From NCBI RefSeq assembly GCF_023922585.1, contig NZ_JAMFTN010000017.1:6659-70658 (forward strand): a stretch of 64,000 bases of DNA. The letters run 5' to 3'. The notes beneath the pieces were generated by a model that had not been told where the DNA came from, searched no databases, and was given only the letters and a program-made list of their open reading frames with translations. Position numbers and translations under genes: made by a program. Of the stretch, positions 53,397 to 64,000 are shown in pieces (the first letter of the stretch is position 1; the number at the start of each line of letters is the position of its first letter). The stretch comes from Aliidiomarina quisquiliarum. Lineage in GTDB: Bacteria; Pseudomonadota; Gammaproteobacteria; Enterobacterales; Alteromonadaceae.

Positions 53397-55666
53397 GGCC
53401 GTTCTCCGGCAATCCATTTATTACTTAAATGGTTTAAAAAAGCAGGGGTTAACTTGCTGGCAATTGCCAATAATTTTGTTTGTGTACCAATAAGCCAATG
53501 TACCTTAGTGCCTTTGTAGGTAGTAAGTGCCAACACTTGCTGTGCAATATGCGCCGGTTGTAGGCGTACACCCAAGGTTTTTATGCTTTGGGCATTCATA
53601 TTGTTCACCATATTGGTTTGCACAAACAGCGGCATTATGTCCATTACTTTAATGTTGTGCTGTTCCCACTCAATATTAAGCGCTTCGGTAAGGGCGCGCA
53701 CGGCAAATTTACTGGCAGAATAGGTGGCCAGCGACGGTTGCCCATAGAGCGTGCTGGCTGAACTCATATTGATAACCCGTGCGGCAGGCGTGTTTTGTAA
53801 GTATGGAAAAGCCGTATGACAGCCGGCCATAAGCCCATTCACATTTATATTCATTAGCTGTTGGTGCTGAGCAAGCGGGGTGTCAATGAATGGGCCCGAG
53901 CAAAGCACGCCGGCATTATTGAAAAGTACATCGAGCCTGCCGCCGGTAACTTCCATAAACTGGCCCATAGCACCTTGCCACTGTTCGGGTTGGGTGACAT
54001 CGAGCAGGCCGGTTATTAAACGGCCGCTGGTATTGGTTGCTTGAAAGTCTGCCAGAGCTGTTTCATTGATATCAAAAGCACCCACCCACCAACCATGTTG
54101 CAGAAACAGTTCGGCAGTAGCGCGACCAATACCCGTAGCGGCGCCGGAAATGAAAATTGCAGGCCCTGCGGTAAAACGACTGTTGGCGGTGGTAAAATTG
54201 TAATCAGCTAGGTTGACCTGTTTGGTTAAACGGCGAAAACTGAAGGTAAAGCCATACCAGTTGGCTACGTTTTTACCGTTTTCGGTGGTATACCAAGAGC
54301 TGCAACCCGAGGCCCAGACACTTTTATTAAGCCGGCTCTGGAGTGTGTCGACAAACTCGGCTTGGCGCTCTGGAATAACATCCATACAAGCGGCACCACG
54401 TTGCTTTAGGGTTTTCAAACAGCTTAAAACATAGCTAAATTGCGACTCCAACATATAAAGAATGGAGTTATGCGACAGGTTGGTATTAGGGCCGTATAAA
54501 ATAAACAAGTTGGGGAAGCCAGCGACCGAAATTCCTTTGTACGCTTCAGCACCATCTTGCCAAGCTTGGTTTAGGCTTTGGCCGTTGCGGCCGGTAATGG
54601 TTATAGGGGCTAAAAAGTCGGTGGCCTTAAAGCCGGTACCAAAAATAATGGCGTCGACCTGGTAGCTGTTACCACTTTCTGTGTGCACAGTGTTGCCTTG
54701 CACTTCGGTAATAGGGTCGGTAATCAAGTCCACATGGGCTTGATCAACACTGCTATACCAGTCGTTGGCCATTAAAATGCGGTTGCAGCCAATGTTATAA
54801 GTGGGAATTAACTGCTTACGCTTGGCCAGGTCGGTTACGTCGCGTGCGGCCATGCGCTTAGCACGCCAGGCAATAAAGCCAAGCACCCAACTAAAGCGAG
54901 TAAAAGCCAAGCCGCGGGCTTCGTTTTTTAAGTAAATAAGGCCACGGTAGGCGCGATCAGCAAAGGGTATATGTTTGAAAGCCCATTGCTTCCATGGCGT
55001 AAAGGCCTTGTCGGGTTTTGGAATAACCCAAGCGCCTGAGCGCTGGAACAGTTTTAGTTCGCTCACTAAGGGCACTATTTGAGGCACGAATTGAATAGCC
55101 GAAGCGCCGGTGCCCACCACGGCAACACGCTTACCGGTTAAGTTGTAGTTGTGGTTCCAGCGGGCTGAATGAAACATAGTGCCAGTAAAGGTGTCTAGCC
55201 CTGGAATATTTGGGTAAGCAGGTTGATTGAGCTGACCGGTGGCGGTAATAAGGCTGCTAACCATTAAGGTTTCACCGCTGCTAAGCTCGACCAACCATTG
55301 CAGCTCGCTATCATTAAAGGTAGCCTGAGTTACTTCGGCTGCAAAGCGTATGTGCTCAGCCAGTTGATACTTTTCAACGCAATGTTCTATATAGGCTTGA
55401 ATTTCGGCCTGTGGGCTAAATCGGCGGGTCCAATCATGTTTGGGCTCAAAGGAATAGGAATAAAGGTGCGATTGCACGTCGCAGGCTGCGCCCGGGTAGG
55501 TGTTGTCACGCCAAGTACCGCCCACACGGGTAGATTTTTCAAGTATAACGAAGTTGGTAAAGCCCGCTTTTTTCAGCTGAATGGCCATGCCCAAGCCACC
55601 AAAGCCCGAGCCTATAATAGCTATAGAATGTTTTTTGTTATTATTTTCAGCTGTTGTTACCGCCAT
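53393..55666 (-). CDS. Baeyer-Villiger monooxygenase-SDR fusion
   Basis: A 757-residue two-enzyme protein. Residues 14-~495 are a flavin monooxygenase: FAD motif 'AIIGSGFGGLGMAIQ', the Baeyer-Villiger fingerprint 'FTGTMFHSARW' (FxGxxxHxxxW) near 160, and the NADPH motif 'AVVGTGASAIQFVPQ' near 185. Residues ~500-757 are an SDR: 'FISGAATGIGRATAE', 'NNAGV' and 'YSASKFAVRAL'. The reaction order expected is alcohol to ketone by the SDR, ketone to ester by the monooxygenase, and ester to acid plus alcohol by the downstream esterase. The joint fits a degradation pathway for a cyclic or secondary alcohol. Confidence 0.88.
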   Translation of the reverse strand: MAVTTAENNNKKHSIAIIGSGFGGLGMAIQLKKAGFTNFVILEKSTRVGGTWRDNTYPGAACDVQSHLYSYSFEPKHDWTRRFSPQAEIQAYIEHCVEKYQLAEHIRFAAEVTQATFNDSELQWLVELSSGETLMVSSLITATGQLNQPAYPNIPGLDTFTGTMFHSARWNHNYNLTGKRVAVVGTGASAIQFVPQIVPLVSELKLFQRSGAWVIPKPDKAFTPWKQWAFKHIPFADRAYRGLIYLKNEARGLAFTRFSWVLGFIAWRAKRMAARDVTDLAKRKQLIPTYNIGCNRILMANDWYSSVDQAHVDLITDPITEVQGNTVHTESGNSYQVDAIIFGTGFKATDFLAPITITGRNGQSLNQAWQDGAEAYKGISVAGFPNLFILYGPNTNLSHNSILYMLESQFSYVLSCLKTLKQRGAACMDVIPERQAEFVDTLQSRLNKSVWASGCSSWYTTENGKNVANWYGFTFSFRRLTKQVNLADYNFTTANSRFTAGPAIFISGAATGIGRATAELFLQHGWWVGAFDINETALADFQATNTSGRLITGLLDVTQPEQWQGAMGQFMEVTGGRLDVLFNNAGVLCSGPFIDTPLAQHQQLMNINVNGLMAGCHTAFPYLQNTPAARVINMSSASTLYGQPSLATYSASKFAVRALTEALNIEWEQHNIKVMDIMPLFVQTNMVNNMNAQSIKTLGVRLQPAHIAQQVLALTTYKGTKVHWLIGTQTKLLAIASKLTPAFLNHLSNKWIAGERP

Positions 55667-55723
55667 ACCAGATACCTTAGAGTTGTTTTTATTATGGTCG
55701 TTTTATTAATGTACCCTAAAAGC

Positions 55724-55735
55724 TGGGGTCAGAAC
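55724..55735. repeat. Single end of the TGGGGTCAGAAC element
   Basis: An isolated copy of the 12-bp end with no partner nearby, in the short gap between two divergent genes. It may be a remnant of a full element. Confidence 0.5.
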
Positions 55736-55774
55736 CAACAAATGCGCTGCAGTTAGTAGCCGTAGGAGTTAAAG

Positions 55775-58294
<2,520 letters not shown>

Positions 58295-58385
58295 TACACT
58301 TCTTACCTTTTATCGAAACCAATACAAATAACCATGGCCTATTTTAAAGCAGCCACCCCCGTTCAATGTTGATCTAACGCAATGT

Positions 58386-58456
58386 TGGGGTCAGAACCAA
58401 ACTGCTACAGGCCAGTAAAGTCGTTAAAACCGGCTGGAAAGTTGCTTCTGACCCCA
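58386..58456. repeat. Palindromic TGGGGTCAGAA element, second copy
   Basis: An 11-bp perfect inverted repeat, TGGGGTCAGAA (58386-58396) and TTCTGACCCCA (58446-58456), spans 71 bases, nearly the same size as the element at 49185. The interior differs almost entirely. It lies between the trhP promoter and the gntR promoter. Confidence 0.7.
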
Positions 58457-58469
58457 GCATTATTAAGGA

Positions 58470-58553
58470 GTGTCGACAATGTTGATGGGGTTGAGGTTGA
58501 AAGTGCTATAATAAGGCTTTAATATGGGTGTTCGCTTCAAAGGTGTCGACAAT
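58470..58553 (+). promoter_or_regulatory. prp promoter with two GTGTCGACAAT operators
   Basis: The word GTGTCGACAAT occurs twice in direct orientation (58470-58480, 58543-58553); its core TGTCGACA is a perfect palindrome, the shape of many GntR/FCD operators. A -10 box TATAAT is at 58507-58512, with TTGATG 19 bases upstream as a possible -35. One operator is upstream of the promoter and the other lies between the likely transcription start and the gntR ATG. Autoregulation by the GntR protein is inferred. Confidence 0.7.
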
Positions 58554-58554
58554 T

Positions 58555-59250
58555 ATGGCGTTAGCTACATTTGCTCAGAGTCCAAACTTAAAGCCGGCCA
58601 TTACGGCTTCTGATCGCGTGTTGTTTGAAATTCAGCGCGCTATTGTGGCGGGTGAAATGGCTCCTGGCAGTAAAATAAGTGAACCCGACTTAGCCCGCCG
58701 TTTTAATGTTAGCCGTGCACCACTGCGTGAAGCCCTTGCCCGCTTAGAGCGTTGCCATTTAATTGAACGCTTACCTAATATTGGTGCCCGAGTAGTTAAC
58801 CTTTCTATAGAAGGCCTTATTTCCCTATATCAACTACGTGAAGAGCTTGAAGGCTTGGCGTGCCGCCTTGCAGCTGAACACATGTCGGACAACGAAATTG
58901 AAGAAATGAGAAGCTTGCTCGACGAGCACTTAGCTACCCAGCGAGTGCGCGACGGCGAAAGTTATTATCAGGAAGCGGGCGATCTCGACTTTCACTACCG
59001 AATTATTCTAGGTAGTAAAAACCAATACTTGATCAATATTTTATGCGACGAATTGTATTACCTAGTGCGTATGTACCGCGTGCAAATGGGTATGAACGGG
59101 CCGCGCGTGTCGCGTGCCTTCGACGAGCATAAAGCCATTTTAAACGCCATTGCCAACCGCGATGGCGAACTAGCCGACTTACTTATGCGGCGCCACATTA
59201 GTGCGTCGCGCCACAATATTGAATTACAACTGCAAAAAATGAGGAATTAA
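58555..59250 (+). CDS. GntR/FCD-family regulator of the methylcitrate operon
   Basis: A 231-residue regulator: an N-terminal winged helix ('[20 protein letters not shown]') and an FCD effector domain with metal-binding His ('DLDFHYRI', 'FDEHKAIL', 'MRRHISAS'). As first gene of prpB-prpC-acnD-prpF it should sense a pathway intermediate such as 2-methylcitrate, as in other marine gammaproteobacteria. It is one base before prpB. ATG 58555 was chosen because the second operator lies just before it. Confidence 0.88.
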   Translation: MALATFAQSPNLKPAITASDRVLFEIQRAIVAGEMAPGSKISEPDLARRFNVSRAPLREALARLERCHLIERLPNIGARVVNLSIEGLISLYQLREELEGLACRLAAEHMSDNEIEEMRSLLDEHLATQRVRDGESYYQEAGDLDFHYRIILGSKNQYLINILCDELYYLVRMYRVQMGMNGPRVSRAFDEHKAILNAIANRDGELADLLMRRHISASRHNIELQLQKMRN

Positions 59251-59251
59251 C

Positions 59252-60133
59252 ATGTCACAACTAATCAGTGCCGGCGCTAAGTTACGCCAAGCCATTGCTA
59301 GCGAAAAGCCGTTACAAATTGTTGGTACCATTAATGCGTATACGGCCATGATGGCCGAGCGAGTTGGCCACAAAGCACTATACTTATCAGGTGCTGGCGT
59401 AGCGAATGCCTCTTTTGGTTTACCAGACCTAGGCATGACCTCGTTAAATGATGTGTGTGAAGACATTCGCCGTATTACCGGTGCCACCGACTTACCACTG
59501 TTGGTCGACGCCGACACCGGTTGGGGCGGTGCCTTTAACATTGCCCGCACAGTAAAAGAAATGACCCGGGCTGGCGCGGCAGGTTTTCATATTGAAGACC
59601 AGGTAGCGCAAAAGCGTTGTGGCCACCGCCCAAATAAAGAAATTGTGAGCCAAGCAGAAATGGTCGACCGAGTGAAAGCGGCCGTTGATGCTCGTACCGA
59701 CGACCAGTTTTTAATTATGGCTCGTACCGACGCGTTACAACAAGACGGTTTAGACGCCGCTATTGCACGAGCACAAGCCTGTGCTGAAGTTGGGGCCGAC
59801 GCTATTTTTGCTGAAGCGGTACATACTTTAGAACAGTATGAAGCGTTCACCAAAGCACTTAATGTTCCTGTGTTAGCGAACATTACGGAGTTTGGTGCCA
59901 CGCCCTTGTTTAATAAATCGGAGTTAGCCGGTGTAGGTGTGGGCATGGTGCTGTATCCATTAAGTGCGTTTCGTGCCATGAACAAAGCGGCCTTAAACGT
60001 GTACCAAAACATTCTTGAGAAAGGCGACCAGAAAGATTCCATCGACAGCATGCAAACGCGCATGGAGCTGTACGACTTCCTTAATTACCACGCGTTTGAA
60101 GAAAAACTCGATCAATTATTTACAAAAAAGTAA
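59252..60133 (+). CDS. prpB: 2-methylisocitrate lyase
   Basis: A 293-residue enzyme of the isocitrate lyase/PEP mutase family. It splits 2-methylisocitrate into pyruvate and succinate, the last step of propionate degradation. Catalytic features are '[11 protein letters not shown]' near residue 83 and '[16 protein letters not shown]' near 117 (KRCGH). Length matches E. coli PrpB (296). Confidence 0.96.
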   Translation: MSQLISAGAKLRQAIASEKPLQIVGTINAYTAMMAERVGHKALYLSGAGVANASFGLPDLGMTSLNDVCEDIRRITGATDLPLLVDADTGWGGAFNIARTVKEMTRAGAAGFHIEDQVAQKRCGHRPNKEIVSQAEMVDRVKAAVDARTDDQFLIMARTDALQQDGLDAAIARAQACAEVGADAIFAEAVHTLEQYEAFTKALNVPVLANITEFGATPLFNKSELAGVGVGMVLYPLSAFRAMNKAALNVYQNILEKGDQKDSIDSMQTRMELYDFLNYHAFEEKLDQLFTKK

Positions 60134-60177
60134 TTTAATAAATAGCAGATAAATAAAAAGAATTTAAGGAGATACAC

Positions 60178-61302
60178 ATGACTGGTAAAAAATTAACTGG
60201 CGCGGGACTACGCGGACAAGTAGCTGGCGAAACAGCCTTATGTACGGTTGGTAAAAGCGGTTCAGGCTTAACCTATCGTGGTTACGACATTTCAGAACTA
60301 GCCGACAAAGTTACCTTTGAAGAAGTGGCTTACTTGCTTGCTGAAGGCGCACTACCAAACACCCAGCAACTAGCTGACTATAAAGCGCGTTTAAAATCTA
60401 AGCGCGGCTTGCCGCAAGCTTTAAAAGACGTGCTTGAGCGTATTCCAGCTGATGCCCACCCAATGGACGTACTGCGTACCGGTTGTTCATTTCTAGGTAA
60501 TATTGAGCCAGAAGTAGACTTCAGTGAAGCCAATAGCAAAATTGAGCGCATGTTAGCGGCCTTCCCAAGTATGTTGCTGTACTGGTACCGCTTTAGCCAC
60601 GACAACGTGCGCATTGAAACTGAAACCGATGACGATTCCATTGGCGCGCACTTCTTACGTATGCTGCACGACAAAGAGCCGTCGCAATTACATATCGACG
60701 TAATGAACACCTCTCTCATTCTGTACGCAGAGCACGAGTTCAACGCCTCTACCTTTACTGCCCGCGTTTGTGCTTCAACACTTTCAGACATTCATTCATG
60801 TGTTACGGCAGCCATTGGCTCGCTACGTGGCCCATTACATGGTGGCGCCAACGAAGCTGCTATGGACTTAATTGAGAATATGACGTCGCCAGACAACGCA
60901 GAAGAAATCATGATGGGTATGCTGGCACGTAAAGAGCTGATTATGGGCTTTGGCCATGCGGTGTATAGCGAATTTGATCCACGTAATGCGGTGATTAAAG
61001 CTTGGTCGAAAAAGCTAAGTGAAGAGTTTGGCGACAGCTTGTTATACGACGTGTCGGTACGCTGTGAAGAAGTAATGTGGCGTGAAAAGAAACTATTCCC
61101 GAACGCCGACTTTTTCCATGCTTCGGCGTATCACTACATGGGTATTCCAACCAAGTTATTCACGCCAATTTTCGTTATGTCGCGTGTAACCGGCTGGACC
61201 GCGCACGTGAAAGAGCAGCGTGCTAATAACCGTATTATTCGCCCAAGCGCAGACTACATTGGACCTGAGCCACGCCCAGTTCCAAGCATAGGTGATCGTT
61301 AA
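60178..61302 (+). CDS. prpC: 2-methylcitrate synthase
   Basis: A 374-residue citrate-synthase family enzyme that condenses propionyl-CoA with oxaloacetate. Active-site regions are 'GSLRGPLHGGANEAAMDL' near residue 222, 'MGFGHAVYSEFDPRN' near 260 and 'DFFHASAYHYMGIP' near 310. A good AAGGAG ribosome binding site lies before ATG 60178. It is followed one base later by acnD. Confidence 0.95.
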   Translation: MTGKKLTGAGLRGQVAGETALCTVGKSGSGLTYRGYDISELADKVTFEEVAYLLAEGALPNTQQLADYKARLKSKRGLPQALKDVLERIPADAHPMDVLRTGCSFLGNIEPEVDFSEANSKIERMLAAFPSMLLYWYRFSHDNVRIETETDDDSIGAHFLRMLHDKEPSQLHIDVMNTSLILYAEHEFNASTFTARVCASTLSDIHSCVTAAIGSLRGPLHGGANEAAMDLIENMTSPDNAEEIMMGMLARKELIMGFGHAVYSEFDPRNAVIKAWSKKLSEEFGDSLLYDVSVRCEEVMWREKKLFPNADFFHASAYHYMGIPTKLFTPIFVMSRVTGWTAHVKEQRANNRIIRPSADYIGPEPRPVPSIGDR

Positions 61303-61303
61303 A

Positions 61304-63895
61304 ATGAATACTAACTACCGTACCCAACTACCGGGTACCACGTTGGACTACTTCGATACGCGTCAAGCCATTGAAGACATTCAACCTGGTGCTTATGACA
61401 AGCTGCCGTATACGTCGAAAATATTGGCAGAGCAGTTACTACGCCGCGCTAAACCAGAAGAGTTAACTGACTTTTTGAAGCAGTTTATAGAACGAAAAAA
61501 CGACCTGGATTTCCCATGGTACCCAGCACGTGTTGTGTGCCATGACATTTTGGGGCAAACCGCCTTTGTCGACTTAGCCGGCTTACGCGACGCGATTGCT
61601 GAAAAAGGTGGCGACCCTGCAAAAGTAAACCCAGTGGTACCAACGCAGCTTATTGTTGACCACTCACTGGCTGTAGAGCATGCAGGTTTTGAAGCTGACG
61701 CCTTTGAAAAGAACCGTGCTATTGAAGATCGCCGCAACGACGACCGTTTTCACTTTATTAATTGGATTAAAACGGCCTTTAAAAACGTTGACGTGATTCC
61801 ACCAGGCAACGGCATTATGCACCAAATTAACTTGGAGAAAATGTCGCCGGTGGTGCAAGTGCAAAACAACGTCGCTTACCCAGACACCTGTGTAGGTACC
61901 GACAGCCACACGCCAATGGTTGACGCCTTGGGTGTTATATCAGTGGGTGTGGGTGGCCTTGAAGCAGAAAGCGTTATGCTGGGCCGTGCCTCGTATATGC
62001 GCTTGCCAGACATTGTCGGTGTAGAGCTAAAGGGGAAACTAAACCCAGGCATTACCGGTACCGACCTAGTACTGTCAATTACCGAGTTCTTGCGTCGCGA
62101 ACGAGTTGTAGGTGCTTACCTTGAGTTTTATGGTGAAGGCGCCGATGCCTTAACCATTGGCGACCGTGCCACTATTTCGAACATGACACCAGAATACGGT
62201 GCCACCGCGGCCATGTTCTATATCGATGACCAAACCATTGATTATTTGAAGCTTACCGGTCGTGACGACAAGCAGGTTGCTTTAGTTGAAAAGTTCGCTA
62301 AGCATACGGGCTTGTGGTCGAGCGCTATGACAGGTGCAGAGTACGAGCGCGTACTTACTTTCGACATGACCAAAGTAACCCGTAGCCTTGCAGGGCCTTC
62401 GAACCCGCATGCGTTATTACCTTCGTCGGAATTGGCTGCTCGTGGTATTTCAGGTGTGGTTGAAAATGAAGAAGGCTTAATGCCCGACGGCGCCTGTATT
62501 ATTGCTGCTATCACTAGCTGTACCAATACCAGTAACCCACGCAACATGGTGGCCGCAGGTTTAATTGCTCGCAACGCTAACAAGTTAGGCTTAACTCGTA
62601 AGCCATGGGTGAAAACTTCGCTGGCGCCGGGCTCTAAAACCGTAACCATGTACTTAGAAGAAGCTGGTTTAATGCCAGAACTTGAACAATTAGGTTTTGG
62701 CTTAGTAGGCTATGCTTGTACTACTTGTAACGGTATGAGTGGCGCACTCGACCCAGCCATTGAAAAAGAGTTGATAGAGCGTGACTTATACGCCACTGCC
62801 GTTCTTTCGGGGAACCGTAACTTCGACGGCCGTATTCACCCTTATGCAAAAAATGCTTTCTTGGCATCACCGCCATTAGTGGTGGCTTACGCCATTGCCG
62901 GCACCATTCGGTTTGATATTGAAAAAGACGCCCTTGGTTTCGATAAAGACGGTAACCCAATTACCTTGAAAGACATTTGGCCAGACGACGCGGAAATCGA
63001 CGCCATTGTGAAAGCAAGCGTGAAGCCAGAACAGTTCCGTACCGTGTACGACCCCATGTTCAACTTGTCGGTTGATTACGGTGAGCAAATTAGCCCCTTG
63101 TACGACTGGCGCCCAAACAGCACCTATATTCGTCGCCCGCCGTATTGGGAAGGTGCTTTAGCGGGTGAGCGCACCATGACAGGCATGCGCCCATTAGCTG
63201 TGCTGGGTGACAACATTACCACCGACCATTTGTCGCCTTCGAACGCCATTATGCTCGACAGTGCCGCGGGTGAATATCTTGCTTCAATGGGTGTACCGGA
63301 AGAAGACTTTAACTCGTACGCTACCCACCGTGGCGACCACTTAACCGCGCAGCGCGCCACCTTTGCTAACCCGAAACTATTTAATGAAATGGTGCTCGAC
63401 GAAGCGGGTAACGTGAAGCAAGGATCTTTAGCACGTATTGAGCCTGCCGGTAATGTAGTACGCATGTGGGAAGCCATTGAGCACTACATGGAAGCCAAGC
63501 AGCCACTGATTATTGTAGCGGGCGCTGACTATGGCCAGGGCTCTTCCCGCGACTGGGCCGCCAAAGGTGTACGCTTAGCCGGTGTTGAAGTGATAGCTGC
63601 AGAAGGCTTTGAGCGTATTCACCGCACCAACCTGCTTGGTATGGGGGTGCTGCCTGTTGAATTTGAACCCGGCACCACGCGTAAAACCTTAGCGATTGAC
63701 GGTACTGAAACCTTTGATATTAAAGGCACGCCAGATGCCGGCAACACCTTAACCTTAGTGATTAACCGTACTAACGGTGAAGTGGTTGAAGTGCCAGTGA
63801 AGTGCCGCTTAGACACGGCTGAAGAAGTGAGTATTTATAATGCCGGCGGTGTTTTACAACGCTTCGCACAAGACTTCTTAGAAGGCCAGGTATAA
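61304..63895 (+). CDS. acnD: Fe/S-dependent 2-methylcitrate dehydratase AcnD
   Basis: An 863-residue aconitase-like dehydratase that, with PrpF, replaces PrpD in many proteobacteria. Cluster cysteines are in 'AITSCTNTSNPRNM' near residue 400 and 'GYACTTCNGMSGA' near 467; the swivel domain has 'GADYGQGSSRDWAAKG' near 743. ATG 61304 is one base after the prpC stop; the earlier start at 61292 would overlap prpC. Confidence 0.95.
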   Translation: MNTNYRTQLPGTTLDYFDTRQAIEDIQPGAYDKLPYTSKILAEQLLRRAKPEELTDFLKQFIERKNDLDFPWYPARVVCHDILGQTAFVDLAGLRDAIAEKGGDPAKVNPVVPTQLIVDHSLAVEHAGFEADAFEKNRAIEDRRNDDRFHFINWIKTAFKNVDVIPPGNGIMHQINLEKMSPVVQVQNNVAYPDTCVGTDSHTPMVDALGVISVGVGGLEAESVMLGRASYMRLPDIVGVELKGKLNPGITGTDLVLSITEFLRRERVVGAYLEFYGEGADALTIGDRATISNMTPEYGATAAMFYIDDQTIDYLKLTGRDDKQVALVEKFAKHTGLWSSAMTGAEYERVLTFDMTKVTRSLAGPSNPHALLPSSELAARGISGVVENEEGLMPDGACIIAAITSCTNTSNPRNMVAAGLIARNANKLGLTRKPWVKTSLAPGSKTVTMYLEEAGLMPELEQLGFGLVGYACTTCNGMSGALDPAIEKELIERDLYATAVLSGNRNFDGRIHPYAKNAFLASPPLVVAYAIAGTIRFDIEKDALGFDKDGNPITLKDIWPDDAEIDAIVKASVKPEQFRTVYDPMFNLSVDYGEQISPLYDWRPNSTYIRRPPYWEGALAGERTMTGMRPLAVLGDNITTDHLSPSNAIMLDSAAGEYLASMGVPEEDFNSYATHRGDHLTAQRATFANPKLFNEMVLDEAGNVKQGSLARIEPAGNVVRMWEAIEHYMEAKQPLIIVAGADYGQGSSRDWAAKGVRLAGVEVIAAEGFERIHRTNLLGMGVLPVEFEPGTTRKTLAIDGTETFDIKGTPDAGNTLTLVINRTNGEVVEVPVKCRLDTAEEVSIYNAGGVLQRFAQDFLEGQV

Positions 63896-63912
63896 GTGGT
63901 GAAAGGACATAT

Positions 63913-64000
63913 ATGATACATAAACCACAACTTAAAATACCCGCCACCTATATGCGTGGCGGTACCAGTAAAGGCGTATTCTTTCGCTTAAATGATTTGC
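63913..64000 (+). CDS. prpF: PrpF, AcnD-associated isomerase, 5' end
   Basis: Only the first 29 codons are in the window; 'KIPATYMRGGTSKGVFF' is the characteristic PrpF start. PrpF isomerises the trans-aconitate-type product made by AcnD so the pathway can continue. AAAGGA lies about six bases before the ATG, and acnD ends 17 bases earlier. Confidence 0.93.
   Translation, partial: MIHKPQLKIPATYMRGGTSKGVFFRLNDL

Noticed and set aside
62242-62649. 135-codon frame on the minus strand within acnD, and similar antisense frames at 60378-60791 and 51617-52060
   Set aside because: They mirror strongly conserved genes on the opposite strand, have low-complexity translations and no ribosome binding sites.

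Overview
The window looks like the chromosome of a marine-type gammaproteobacterium, probably of the Alteromonadales (Idiomarina/Alteromonas-like). This is an inference from gene content: a DosC-type globin-coupled diguanylate cyclase, a YegQ/YfhL-like pair, a GntR-prpB-prpC-acnD-prpF methylcitrate cluster, an FeS photolyase and TsdBA-like cytochromes. No rRNA, tRNA, CRISPR array or intact insertion sequence was seen.

Positions 1-19931 form an accessory island built of conflict and defence genes. From the left: a DUF927-type replication gene and an AlpA-like regulator; a first HipBA pair with four operator-like palindromes; a DUF4143 ATPase preceded by a 24-bp direct repeat; a compact four-gene minus-strand unit of hipB, hipA, a SEC-C protein and an unrecognised protein; a decayed type I restriction locus (hsdR broken by three in-frame TAG codons, half an hsdS, no hsdM, a truncated YgjP-like metallopeptidase) with an AbiEi/AbiEii toxin-antitoxin pair inside it; a large Upf1-like helicase; and a Fic protein. 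The island's right edge is the 3' end of ppiC. An exact 37-bp copy of that 3' end recurs 1 kb to the left, so the Fic gene sits between two copies, like an integration footprint or a tandem insertion.

Positions 20331-31213 are mostly core genes (GGDEF cyclase, a 5'-truncated DUF885 peptidase, a BASS transporter, DUF4870, glycerol-3-phosphate dehydrogenase). They are interrupted by a second small defence locus at 24243-29009: a PLD nuclease/SF2 helicase/DUF3427 protein followed by an MqsR-like toxin, an extended MqsA-like antitoxin and a SecB-like chaperone. The last three make a toxin-antitoxin-chaperone module. Positions 31203-32575 are a graveyard of gene fragments, including a decayed paralogue of the DUF4143 ATPase.

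Positions 32577-64000 are largely metabolic and regulatory: tsdBA-like thiosulfate/tetrathionate cytochromes; photolyase and SDR; a three-gene operon (beta-rich protein, MoxR ATPase, metallopeptidase-vWA protein) behind a strongly structured leader; amidohydrolase; ABC exporter with a DesK/DesR-like two-component system; acetyl-CoA hydrolase/CoA transferase; dosC with an SMR exporter; a Baeyer-Villiger monooxygenase-SDR fusion coupled to an esterase; LLM oxidoreductase; TrhP/YfhL; and the methylcitrate operon running off the right edge. A mobile palindromic repeat with TGGGGTCAGAA ends is scattered through 49-58 kb.

The best candidates for little-described systems are the MoxR/vWA operon with its leader, the hipBA+SEC-C+unknown unit, and the ppiC-anchored island.
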